Shown: piece after piece, positions 18,769-27,085 of the stretch
How positions within the stretch are numbered: the stretch's first letter is position 1
Layout: each line of letters starts with the position of its first letter
Assembly (NCBI GenBank): GCA_029881255.1
Contig: JAOUMY010000008.1
Location: 62,001-126,000, forward strand
Origin: Gammaproteobacteria bacterium
GTDB taxonomy: Bacteria; Pseudomonadota; Gammaproteobacteria; S012-40
Reading direction: 5' to 3'
Length of the DNA: 64,000 bases
The notes under the pieces: generated by a model
Databases searched by the model: none
What the model was told of the DNA's origin: nothing
The model's input: only the letters and a program-made list of their open reading frames with translations
Translations under genes and position numbers: made by a program

Positions 18769-19530
18769 TTAGATAAATCCCTTTTCGCGGAGATAGGCGC
18801 GTATGGTCTCAAGAACGGAGTCCAGCTTCAACATCACTGACATTGAACCAGGGTCCACTATCGTGTGGTCAAGGTCCTGGTCGTCACTAACACCACCACT
18901 GGTCAACAGGCCCATTAGTTTAATCTTCTTACCTTCACGTACTAATACGGGGGCACCGAGCCAACCACTTTGCATCGGCATGTCCAGTAATAGCTGGTGC
19001 CGCTCGTTGTAATCCAGGGTTGGTATGGATGCTATTCCTGCTTCTTTTGATACTGCCAACAGTTGTTTTCTATCCCAGTACCCGCTTGGATAGCCGACGA
19101 GGCTGACTCGTTGACCTAAATCAGCATTATCGTAAAACGACGCCGCTATCCCGTCGTCGGCAGTAAATGCGTTAAAAAAGATACGCGTGCCGGTGTTTTC
19201 TACATGCCTGACGAATGGGACGAAGGGTGTAACAGCAACGGCTTGCTGCGGATCAGGATGGGCATACCATAGCTTGGAGAATTGATCGATATCCAGGGTA
19301 TAGCCTTTACCCAGCAGAGGTTCTTTACCTTTCGCCTGCATAAGCGCAATCCGGCCTTCCGCAGAATCCTCCACCAGAGAACGTGCTGTCACCAGAAAGG
19401 GGAACGCGTTATCGTCGGTAACATATTCATAGACGAAAGCGGTCCCGTTGGTGGCGGAACCTGCCTCCGTTATCGTACGAATCCGTACCAGCGACAACAG
19501 CGCTTTATCGTATATTGACTTCAGACTCAT
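18769..19530 (-). CDS. Trypsin-like fold protein with degenerate catalytic residues
   Basis: The 253-residue cytoplasmic protein has the two-barrel pattern of S1 peptidases: NGTAFVYEYV and FLVTARSLVE where GTGF and the catalytic His normally lie, and SGWLGAPVL where GNSGSP normally surrounds the catalytic Ser. The His position is Ser and the Ser position is Leu, so proteolysis is not expected. Similar inactive trypsin-like proteins act as binding modules. There is no signal peptide. It sits 19 bases before the Nudix gene and may be cotranscribed with it. The fold assignment is by eye. Confidence 0.6.
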   Translation of the reverse strand: MSLKSIYDKALLSLVRIRTITEAGSATNGTAFVYEYVTDDNAFPFLVTARSLVEDSAEGRIALMQAKGKEPLLGKGYTLDIDQFSKLWYAHPDPQQAVAVTPFVPFVRHVENTGTRIFFNAFTADDGIAASFYDNADLGQRVSLVGYPSGYWDRKQLLAVSKEAGIASIPTLDYNERHQLLLDMPMQSGWLGAPVLVREGKKIKLMGLLTSGGVSDDQDLDHTIVDPGSMSVMLKLDSVLETIRAYLREKGFI

Positions 19531-19599
19531 TCAAATGCGTTTCTTGTTGTCAAAACTCTTTCGATTGTCGCATTCTAGAGATCTAATCTTTCGTAAAGA

Positions 19600-19968
19600 T
19601 TATGAGCTACTATCTTGATCTTCAATCTCTTTTCTCACCTCTTGCATGTCCAGTTCAATGACCTTGCCCACAATTTCATTGAGTGCACTCGCCGGCAAAG
19701 CGCCTGGCTGAGAAAAGACGATCACCTGCTCCTTAATCGCCATAAGGGTAGGAATGGAGCGAATCTGAAACTGCGCAGCCAGCTCTTGCTGGGCCTCGGT
19801 ATCCACCTTGGCAAACACTACATTCTCATGTGCGTTTGAGGCTTCCTCAAATATGGGCCCGAACATTTTGCAGGGACCGCACCAGGTCGCCCAAAAATCG
19901 ATGAGCACTATATCATTATTTTTGATAGTTTCTTCAAAATTATCATTAGTCAGTTCGATAGTCGCCAT
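19600..19968 (-). CDS. Thioredoxin
   Basis: A 122-residue cytoplasmic thioredoxin with the active site FWATWCGPCKMFGP near residue 30 and the cis-Pro in IRSIPTLM near 75. It reduces protein disulfides using thioredoxin reductase. The C-terminal helix is extended and acidic (KEIEDQDSSS). It stands alone, with its own SD (GGAGCAA) before the ATG. Confidence 0.95.
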   Translation of the reverse strand: MATIELTNDNFEETIKNNDIVLIDFWATWCGPCKMFGPIFEEASNAHENVVFAKVDTEAQQELAAQFQIRSIPTLMAIKEQVIVFSQPGALPASALNEIVGKVIELDMQEVRKEIEDQDSSS

Positions 19969-20096
19969 TGCTTGCTCCTTATGGAAAAGTGCCTAAATAC
20001 GTCAATAAACCTTTCCCAAATGGAGTTTGGCGCATTCAAACAGTTACAGTATATTAGTAGTCGCTAATCTTACCCTAAACCCTTGATGGGGTCGAA

Positions 20097-21005
20097 TTAG
20101 CTAACATCAAGCCAGAGCAGATAAACAGTCGGTTGCAAGCTGATGAGAAATGTCCAGAAGTAGATGCTGAAACTGTGCATACGTTTGGTAAGAGAATATG
20201 TACCCAATACGGCGACCAGTATGCCAATGGCTAGTGAGGCATACAGTGAGATAGCAAATACCACCGCTGAAATTAACGTAATATCCAGGCCCGAACTAAC
20301 CAGAGACCTGGCATTTATCGCCCAATGGCTAAAAAAGAAGACTCCGGCTACCGCACAGGAAGCAGCTAGAAAATACCAACTGGTAAAATCCGTCAGATGT
20401 GTGACGCTTTGTGCTTTCTGGGAATCTATATAGGCCTTTAACTCGGTCAACACTTCCTTGTTCTGCTTAATTGCCTCCTTAAAGGCATTATAAATATTGT
20501 CAGTCAATGTCTTAACCGCGCTTTCCAAGGTGGCACCGCGTCTACGTCCTGTTGAGCTGCTGGCGTCCAGGGTTTCTATTGAAGTCATACGAGTGGCGCG
20601 CATCTTCAGCATTTTGACAATTTCGACGAAGTTCTGCTCTGCAACTGAAGTCTTATTCATGAGCGTAAAATCTTTATGCGCGAACGCCATCGGCAGCGCT
20701 TTCATATCGAGACAAGGAAATCCCTCGTGAATAATAACGGGTTCCACCGTAAAGGCCCTTCGTGAACTTTTCTCTTTTGGCCCGAAATGTTCGCGATACA
20801 AGGTTTGCATACGCTCCAACTGACTGGAAAGTACAAACGCGCTATGTTCAAGCGCCTGAAACCGTACGTCCTTCGACTTGCTAATCTCCTGATGATGGTG
20901 TTGTTTGAAAGCAATCCATACCCCTAGAAATGTTGCCAGTACCAGTGGCCACATATCGTTGAATGCGGTGACCAGAAATTCTAGCCCTGCGTTTACATGT
21001 CCCAT
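20097..21005 (-). CDS. Membrane protein of unknown function with a soluble middle
   Basis: I do not recognise a family. The 302-residue protein has one helix near residues 12-28 (MWPLVLATFLGVWIAF), a mainly helical charged middle of about 170 residues with a likely coiled coil near 160-195, and three C-terminal helices near 205-225, 240-265 and 280-298. The topology suggests the middle faces the cytoplasm with the His-rich patch FKQHHHQE at its start. It lies alone between thioredoxin and the SBBP gene. Confidence 0.6.
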   Translation of the reverse strand: MGHVNAGLEFLVTAFNDMWPLVLATFLGVWIAFKQHHHQEISKSKDVRFQALEHSAFVLSSQLERMQTLYREHFGPKEKSSRRAFTVEPVIIHEGFPCLDMKALPMAFAHKDFTLMNKTSVAEQNFVEIVKMLKMRATRMTSIETLDASSSTGRRRGATLESAVKTLTDNIYNAFKEAIKQNKEVLTELKAYIDSQKAQSVTHLTDFTSWYFLAASCAVAGVFFFSHWAINARSLVSSGLDITLISAVVFAISLYASLAIGILVAVLGTYSLTKRMHSFSIYFWTFLISLQPTVYLLWLDVS

Positions 21006-21110
21006 AAATGTGCGGTGTACCTTGTCAGAGATTTATAATTCGCAGAGGTGGCAATTATCATACCGTGAGTGGTTTTCACTACCGGGCTGGATTCCAGGGC
21101 TAAAAGTGAC

Positions 21111-24100
21111 TCAGTTTCGTCGTGTTACTGCAACAGAGTAAATCACAAACGATAGTAATATGAATAATCCCAACGCACTCAAGCTGCTCTTTTGTATGGA
21201 TTCGATGATCGTAAATTCAACATCCACTGAGTTTGATTTCTTTTCTTTGCCGTCTACGGTACTTATCGTACCTACATCAGTATCAAAACTTAACGACATC
21301 ACGCTTGCCGTGATAATCATTTCGCCCTCGCGCAAAACATTGAAACTTAGCTTTACCGTTTTTCTGAAGCTATGACCAGGTTCTATATCGCCTAATAAAC
21401 AATACGTCGGACTTCCAAGTAGCACGCAGTTACTACTTGCAGAAACGGTTAGAGGTACATCGTCCGAGGTTTTGGAAATTCCCGAAGTGGGTAGATCGAT
21501 GAAAAGGCGCGCTTCCTGTGCAGTTTCAGTCCCCTTGTTTTCCACGGTATATGTCAAACTTACGGAGTTTCCAGAAAAAATATTACCACTTACACTCTTA
21601 CTGACTTCCAATGTCAAATTGCTATCTGTTGTGGTAGCCGGGTTAACCGTACCCACAAATAAATCTGTCGTTACCACCACCTTGTTCACGTCTTTATCAA
21701 GCAGCGGCGCTCGCTTCCTGATGACAACATCTCTTGTCTGTATTGCTGATCCCAGTTGGGGATTCATCAACGGCAGGTATTCGGATCGCGTTCCACCTAC
21801 AAATAGAATTTTGCCGTTACTATCGACGTCAAGTGCATCGATAAAATCGAACGATTCACCACCATAAAGTGTTCCGAATCCTTGAACAGGGAGCCGGGTA
21901 TCCGGATCTTCATCGATCCTAATGATAAAACCATCACCTGACATTGAGTGAGCCTGGAAAGCGGCCGACAAAACCAAGTCTTGAGAGTCCGTGTTGCCTG
22001 CCAGATAGACGCTGTTATCCCGCAATACCATGTTCCCCAGTCCATCATTACCACTTCCACCGACGAAGGTTGAATACAAAAGCGTATCCAGCGCTGCATT
22101 AAATTTAGCGACAAAAACACTTGTATCAACCGCGTCTTCTTTTGTGACGAATTCAACGGGGTTAACCAAAGGAAAACGTGCCAGGACAAATTCGCGCAGT
22201 TCATCTCCCTGAAGAACCGTCTCACCCTCTTTTAACAAATCCTGTCCGTCAGTGTTGGGATTTATCATCCCGTCACCTCTGACTCGCATACCCTGACTTT
22301 TACTAACGCCACCAATAAACACGTTGCCAAAATTATCTACATCGACGTCAACGGCCGATTCATCCCGGTCACCACCAATAAAGGTAGCTGCAATAACGGA
22401 TTTCGCGTCTCTGGACAGAGAAATGACAAATACATCTTCGCAAGGATGCGCATCTACATCGAAAGGTGGTTCGGCTCGACTGCAAAGCTCACTACCGGCT
22501 CTATAATCTCGAAAAGTGGTACCACTTCCCATTGGAAAATCTGCCGAGCCCGTGTTCCCTACCAAAATTACGCTATTTGTACCTACGTCGTTCAAGGTAA
22601 TGGCACTCGGCCAATCGTCCTGTCGTCCACCAAGATAGGTGACATAGCTGATTATGCCCGAGCCGGAAATGCGCGCTAGAAATGCGTCTGCCGCCGAGGT
22701 ATTAAACCAGTCATCTGGGTCGCGCGGCTCTTGATCAAGTGAGTGCGTACACTGTAGTACGCTGTTTCCCTCTTCGCACGGACCTATATCCGACCATATC
22801 CGCGAATGAGTATAGCCTGCGACGTAAATAAAGCCATTTTGATCAACATCAATCGCTCGCCCACCTTCAATGCCTTCTCCACCAAGATATGTGGACAGCT
22901 TTACATCCACGGATTCATAGGTCTCCAAGGTATCTGGGTCAGTTTTTTGCAAAAACTGGAATTGTGCAACAAATGCATCCGCCGTATTCTTTTCCGGATG
23001 TCCCCCGGGACTAAGACGCTGTTGAGGTGCGTTTACTCTCGGAAAATCAGGAGATGTCGTCAACCCTGTTACGTACACGAATAAGTCAGCTGCATCCTGT
23101 CTCAACACCAGGTCTTTCACTGTATCGTTACCACAACCACCAAAATAGGTCGCCGCTACCAATTGGTGACTGGAATCAAAACGGGCAATAAAGGCGTCGT
23201 AGTCAGAAAAGCTTTCCTGTTGGGTTTGAGTAGTGTCCAGCTGTGCTGCGCATTTGTTTATCCCGTGCAAACTTACCGGTGATGCTAAAAACCCACTTTC
23301 AATCGGTGTAACTTCGCTTTGTTCCATATCGGCCAAATTTGCGAACGTTACCGTGTTGCCTGCAATATAGTAGTCACCACTGCCATCGGGCGCTAAGCGC
23401 AGAACTTTTGCCGCCTCATTGCCTGAGCCCCCCCAATAGGTCGCGTAGTCAATCACCGGATCAATGACTAACTCTCTACTCTGATCAAAACCGCCCAAAA
23501 CAAAATTGACTCGGTCATGATCGATTGCATACGCAACTTCTACCGCCTGTCTCAAAGAATCATCACCTATTTGATAGGCCACTGGTGGCTTAATGGCTAT
23601 CGTCTCTCCACCGATAGACAGAATCAGACTTCCATTATCGTTTATTGCCAATCGATCGACTCCCTCAACCTTGAAGCCTGCACTTTTTAGCTCAGCCCCT
23701 GGCTTGAGCCGAAAATCATATTCCACGGTGTCATTATTGAAATAAAAAACCACCTCAGTATCTCCGCTCGTGGAGCGATAGAAGACTTCTTTGTAGGCCG
23801 GGATATTGCGATACCATGTGTGACTATTGCTACCTTTTATGACATTAGTAGTAACCGCAGAGACGTTACGGCCCTCAGGCGCCATGAATGCCTTATCGAG
23901 TACGAGCGTGAAAGTCACCAAATTGGATTTAATAGCCTGATTTTTCCCCTCGACGCGTACGAGCACCTTGTCCTTGAGAAAGGACAAGCCATAACCCTCG
24001 CCGCGCATGCGATAAAATTCATTGTGGGCTAGCTGGCCAATATTTTTCTCATAATGTGTCGAACTGAGGTGCTGGAGTGACGCAAGTGCAGGGTGAGCCA

Positions 24101-24293
24101 AGGACAGAACGCAGAACATGACTACGACGAGCGCTTTCCAGGAAACATCAATCGTTCTCAAAGTACATAAAGCGCCGTTTGAGCACTCAGACGTTTTTTT
24201 TTGAGTGTATGGTTTCATATCTTCTAAAGAACCCGTATAACGGTAATATTCACCGATCGAGAAATTCTTGATTTTTTTCAAAGAAACACGCAT
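21111..24293 (-). CDS. Large exported SBBP-repeat (beta-propeller) protein with DUF11-like domain
   Basis: This 1060-residue protein is exported: the hydrophobic stretch WKALVVVMFCVLSLAHPALA ends near residue 70. Residues about 75-270 fit the N-terminal domain that often precedes SBBP repeats (NIGQLAHNEFYRM, then GDTEVVFYFNNDTVEYDFRL). SBBP propeller repeats with the YLGG/FGG pattern recur to about residue 830. A DUF11/CARDB-like Ig domain follows (SLTYTVENKGTETAQEARLF). The end is a single helix SALGLFILLSFVIYSVAV followed by TRRN, like a C-terminal sorting or anchoring tail. The start is uncertain: an ATG at 24218 would shorten the n-region by 25 residues. A surface or periplasmic role is inferred. 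Confidence 0.8.
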   Translation of the reverse strand: MRVSLKKIKNFSIGEYYRYTGSLEDMKPYTQKKTSECSNGALCTLRTIDVSWKALVVVMFCVLSLAHPALASLQHLSSTHYEKNIGQLAHNEFYRMRGEGYGLSFLKDKVLVRVEGKNQAIKSNLVTFTLVLDKAFMAPEGRNVSAVTTNVIKGSNSHTWYRNIPAYKEVFYRSTSGDTEVVFYFNNDTVEYDFRLKPGAELKSAGFKVEGVDRLAINDNGSLILSIGGETIAIKPPVAYQIGDDSLRQAVEVAYAIDHDRVNFVLGGFDQSRELVIDPVIDYATYWGGSGNEAAKVLRLAPDGSGDYYIAGNTVTFANLADMEQSEVTPIESGFLASPVSLHGINKCAAQLDTTQTQQESFSDYDAFIARFDSSHQLVAATYFGGCGNDTVKDLVLRQDAADLFVYVTGLTTSPDFPRVNAPQQRLSPGGHPEKNTADAFVAQFQFLQKTDPDTLETYESVDVKLSTYLGGEGIEGGRAIDVDQNGFIYVAGYTHSRIWSDIGPCEEGNSVLQCTHSLDQEPRDPDDWFNTSAADAFLARISGSGIISYVTYLGGRQDDWPSAITLNDVGTNSVILVGNTGSADFPMGSGTTFRDYRAGSELCSRAEPPFDVDAHPCEDVFVISLSRDAKSVIAATFIGGDRDESAVDVDVDNFGNVFIGGVSKSQGMRVRGDGMINPNTDGQDLLKEGETVLQGDELREFVLARFPLVNPVEFVTKEDAVDTSVFVAKFNAALDTLLYSTFVGGSGNDGLGNMVLRDNSVYLAGNTDSQDLVLSAAFQAHSMSGDGFIIRIDEDPDTRLPVQGFGTLYGGESFDFIDALDVDSNGKILFVGGTRSEYLPLMNPQLGSAIQTRDVVIRKRAPLLDKDVNKVVVTTDLFVGTVNPATTTDSNLTLEVSKSVSGNIFSGNSVSLTYTVENKGTETAQEARLFIDLPTSGISKTSDDVPLTVSASSNCVLLGSPTYCLLGDIEPGHSFRKTVKLSFNVLREGEMIITASVMSLSFDTDVGTISTVDGKEKKSNSVDVEFTIIESIQKSSLSALGLFILLSFVIYSVAVTRRN

Positions 24294-24390
24294 ATAGAGG
24301 GTCTGTATATTACTGATGTTTTCTATTTATGTTTGGCCAGAATATAACAATTTATCGGTTCAAGCCATCCCTTGGCCGCCTTGATTCAAA

Positions 24391-26973
24391 ATGTGTATTT
24401 CTATGCAAACAGTACAGCAGTCCGAATTTTTAAGGAAAATCATCCTTCCCACATCTGGCATGCGCCATGGGGCTCGCCTCGTTTCCTTGTTATACGACCA
24501 AGCTCCGTCGGCCATCTTCGCTATGCCTATTTGTGCGATTTTGGTTGTACTGGGGGTTCACGACTCTATGTCATTCACCCCACCGTTGATCTGGCTTTCA
24601 TTTATATTGCTTATTACTTTGGGCCGAGCGATCGCCGTATACCGTTATAACGCCAGTGACAATCAGGAAACCAAATATACAACTTGGTTGATTTACTATT
24701 TAATAATCGAGATCGCATCCGGTCTTGCCTGGGCGTCTTCTGCGATATTTCTCCCGTTTCTTAGTGAAGGACAACAGTTTTTCATCTATTTTGCGGCCGG
24801 TGGCATGTTAATGGGAGCGACGGTTATATTGGCTCCCGTCGTCAGCACATATATTGCTTTTGCCATACCCTTCACAGTCGTCTACGTCATCACAACGCTT
24901 CTGTTGGAAAGTCACAATAGTTACGCAATGGCATCAATGGCCATGGTCTATTGCATCGTCCTTATCTACATCACCCTGCTGATGAATCGTCGAATTATTG
25001 AAATCATGAATTTGTCTGAGAAAAATCATCAACTGCTGGATGACATCCAAAATACAAATTCTGAGCTTCAACTCCGCATCACCGAAAAGGAACAAATTGA
25101 AAAAAAGCTATTGCATTCGCGTAACGAGCTTTCGCGAATCATTGAGCATATGCAAGATACATATTTTCGACTAGATAGTAGAGGCAGAATTATCACCATT
25201 TCACCATCTGTCGAACCTTTGCTTAGTTACCGTCAGAAAGACTTATCCAATACGCAATTTGTTCACCTGTTCTCTGGACAAGCCAGTTTCGATGACTTCA
25301 TGGAGCTCATTCGCGCAAATCGTGGGCAAGTAAGAAATTTTGAAACCCAATTAGTAACTCAGGAAGAGCACCCGATTTGGGTTTCCATCAATGCACAATA
25401 CTTCTATGATAAACAAAACAACATTGGCGGCATTGAAGGCACTATGCGTGATGTTTCAGAGAACCGCATGGCAGCAGACGCATTATTCAAAGCGCGTAAT
25501 CAGTACAAGAGTCTCTATGAATACAATCTAAAAATTCTTGAACACGCGCCGGTTGGCATCATCACTCTGGATGAAAATAATCGCGTTAGCTATCTCAACC
25601 CCGTATTACTGGAAATGACAGGAAATCCAAAAGATACTGCGTCGCCAGCTACCGGAAGAGAAATCGCCAGTCTGCCATCAATACAGCGCGCCAAATTAGG
25701 CAATGTGTTATCACGTCTGACACAAGGTTCTCAGGTTGAATTCGTTACTGAGTTCACCTCCATGTTTGACAAAACCATCGTTATGGAGGTGAAAGGCGTA
25801 CCTATTATTGAGAAATCTCGCTATCAGGGAAGTCTGGTATTTATCACTGACGTTACGAAGCAAGCGCAGGAAAAGGAAGACCTCTCACAGGCGAAAACGC
25901 AAGCTGAACTAAATAACCAAAGCAAAAGCTTATTCATTGAAAAATTAAGCGCTGAATTGCGTTCACCGCTGGCTGATATCCTTGGAATTTCCGAAACCCT
26001 TATTCAGGATCAAAGACACTCGGAGCTTATCCACGAATTCGAACGAATCCATAGCGCCGGCCAAAGCATCCTCGATTATATAAATACTGTCAGCAGTGTG
26101 GCGACGCTTCAGGAAAGTATAAAACAGGAAGAAAGCAACGCGACAAATCTCGAAACTTTTATCAAAACAACGATTACACCGTTGCAAAGAAAAGCGACCG
26201 AAGTTGGCACCCAGTTGGAGATACATACTGGTGACAATACACCTCGCTACATCAATATCGACTATCGATGGTTTCACAATATCTTCACCCATATCCTGAA
26301 TGATTTTATTGCTAATGGCGAATCCGGGGAGATAAAAGTCAATATCAATTTCGATGAAAAACATAATCTCTATATCCAGCTTTATCACAGCAAGTATAAA
26401 GTGTCTGCTTTCTATTTTAATGGCCCATCCAATGACCAAAATGAACCTCAAGGTAACTACAATATAAACCTGTCTATATGTCGCCAGTTAATCGAGTCTC
26501 TGGGCGGAAAAGCGTGGACAGAACAAATGGGGAAACAGGGCTCGATGATACACATCGTCATCCCATTACAAAGCACCGATGTGGAGACAGAATCGAACCC
26601 CGAATTTTCACATCTCAATATATTGCTCGTCGAAGATAACAAAGCCAGCCAAGCGGTGTTGAGCAGTATGCTTCAGAATCTAGGACACAACCCTATTCTG
26701 GCTGAAAGCGGTAAAATTGCCATCGAGCAAATTGGAAAACTGAATCTAGACCTCGTCTTAATGGATATCAACCTTCCTGATATCGATGGTATGGAAACCA
26801 CCCGTGCCATTCGAGCAATGGATCATAAAAACGCCAAGCTACCTATTGTTGCTATAACAGGCAGCTCTATCTATAACCGAGAAAAGTGGCTGAATGCAGG
26901 AATTGACTCTTACCTGTTGAAACCCGTCTCCCTGAACGACCTCAGCACCGCTATTAACCGCATTTTCGCCTGA
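24391..26973 (+). CDS. Hybrid sensor histidine kinase with lost kinase residues and an intact receiver
   Basis: The 860-residue protein has about five or six N-terminal membrane helices (residues 40-205), a coiled coil, two PAS domains (about 245-370 and 385-490), a HisKA-like dimerisation helix, an HATPase-like domain and a C-terminal receiver. In the H-box the normal SHELRTPLN reads SAELRSPLAD near residue 522, so the phosphoacceptor His is Ala. The ATPase N-box and both glycine motifs are also replaced: the G2 region reads GNYNINLSICRQL. The receiver keeps LVLMDINLPDIDG, AITGSS and LLKPVS, the Asp, Ser/Thr and Lys of an active domain. It likely acts by PAS sensing and accepts phosphate from another kinase. 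It diverges from the SBBP gene. Confidence 0.88.
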   Translation: MCISMQTVQQSEFLRKIILPTSGMRHGARLVSLLYDQAPSAIFAMPICAILVVLGVHDSMSFTPPLIWLSFILLITLGRAIAVYRYNASDNQETKYTTWLIYYLIIEIASGLAWASSAIFLPFLSEGQQFFIYFAAGGMLMGATVILAPVVSTYIAFAIPFTVVYVITTLLLESHNSYAMASMAMVYCIVLIYITLLMNRRIIEIMNLSEKNHQLLDDIQNTNSELQLRITEKEQIEKKLLHSRNELSRIIEHMQDTYFRLDSRGRIITISPSVEPLLSYRQKDLSNTQFVHLFSGQASFDDFMELIRANRGQVRNFETQLVTQEEHPIWVSINAQYFYDKQNNIGGIEGTMRDVSENRMAADALFKARNQYKSLYEYNLKILEHAPVGIITLDENNRVSYLNPVLLEMTGNPKDTASPATGREIASLPSIQRAKLGNVLSRLTQGSQVEFVTEFTSMFDKTIVMEVKGVPIIEKSRYQGSLVFITDVTKQAQEKEDLSQAKTQAELNNQSKSLFIEKLSAELRSPLADILGISETLIQDQRHSELIHEFERIHSAGQSILDYINTVSSVATLQESIKQEESNATNLETFIKTTITPLQRKATEVGTQLEIHTGDNTPRYINIDYRWFHNIFTHILNDFIANGESGEIKVNINFDEKHNLYIQLYHSKYKVSAFYFNGPSNDQNEPQGNYNINLSICRQLIESLGGKAWTEQMGKQGSMIHIVIPLQSTDVETESNPEFSHLNILLVEDNKASQAVLSSMLQNLGHNPILAESGKIAIEQIGKLNLDLVLMDINLPDIDGMETTRAIRAMDHKNAKLPIVAITGSSIYNREKWLNAGIDSYLLKPVSLNDLSTAINRIFA

Positions 26974-27085
26974 TATTCCAAAATAAATAAGTCAGTTTTT
27001 CCGGGTCTAAAGCCGCGGACGATGTATGCCGACATAATCTGAGGAGGATTCTTTCGTGAATCCCGTAACATACGCGTATACATGA

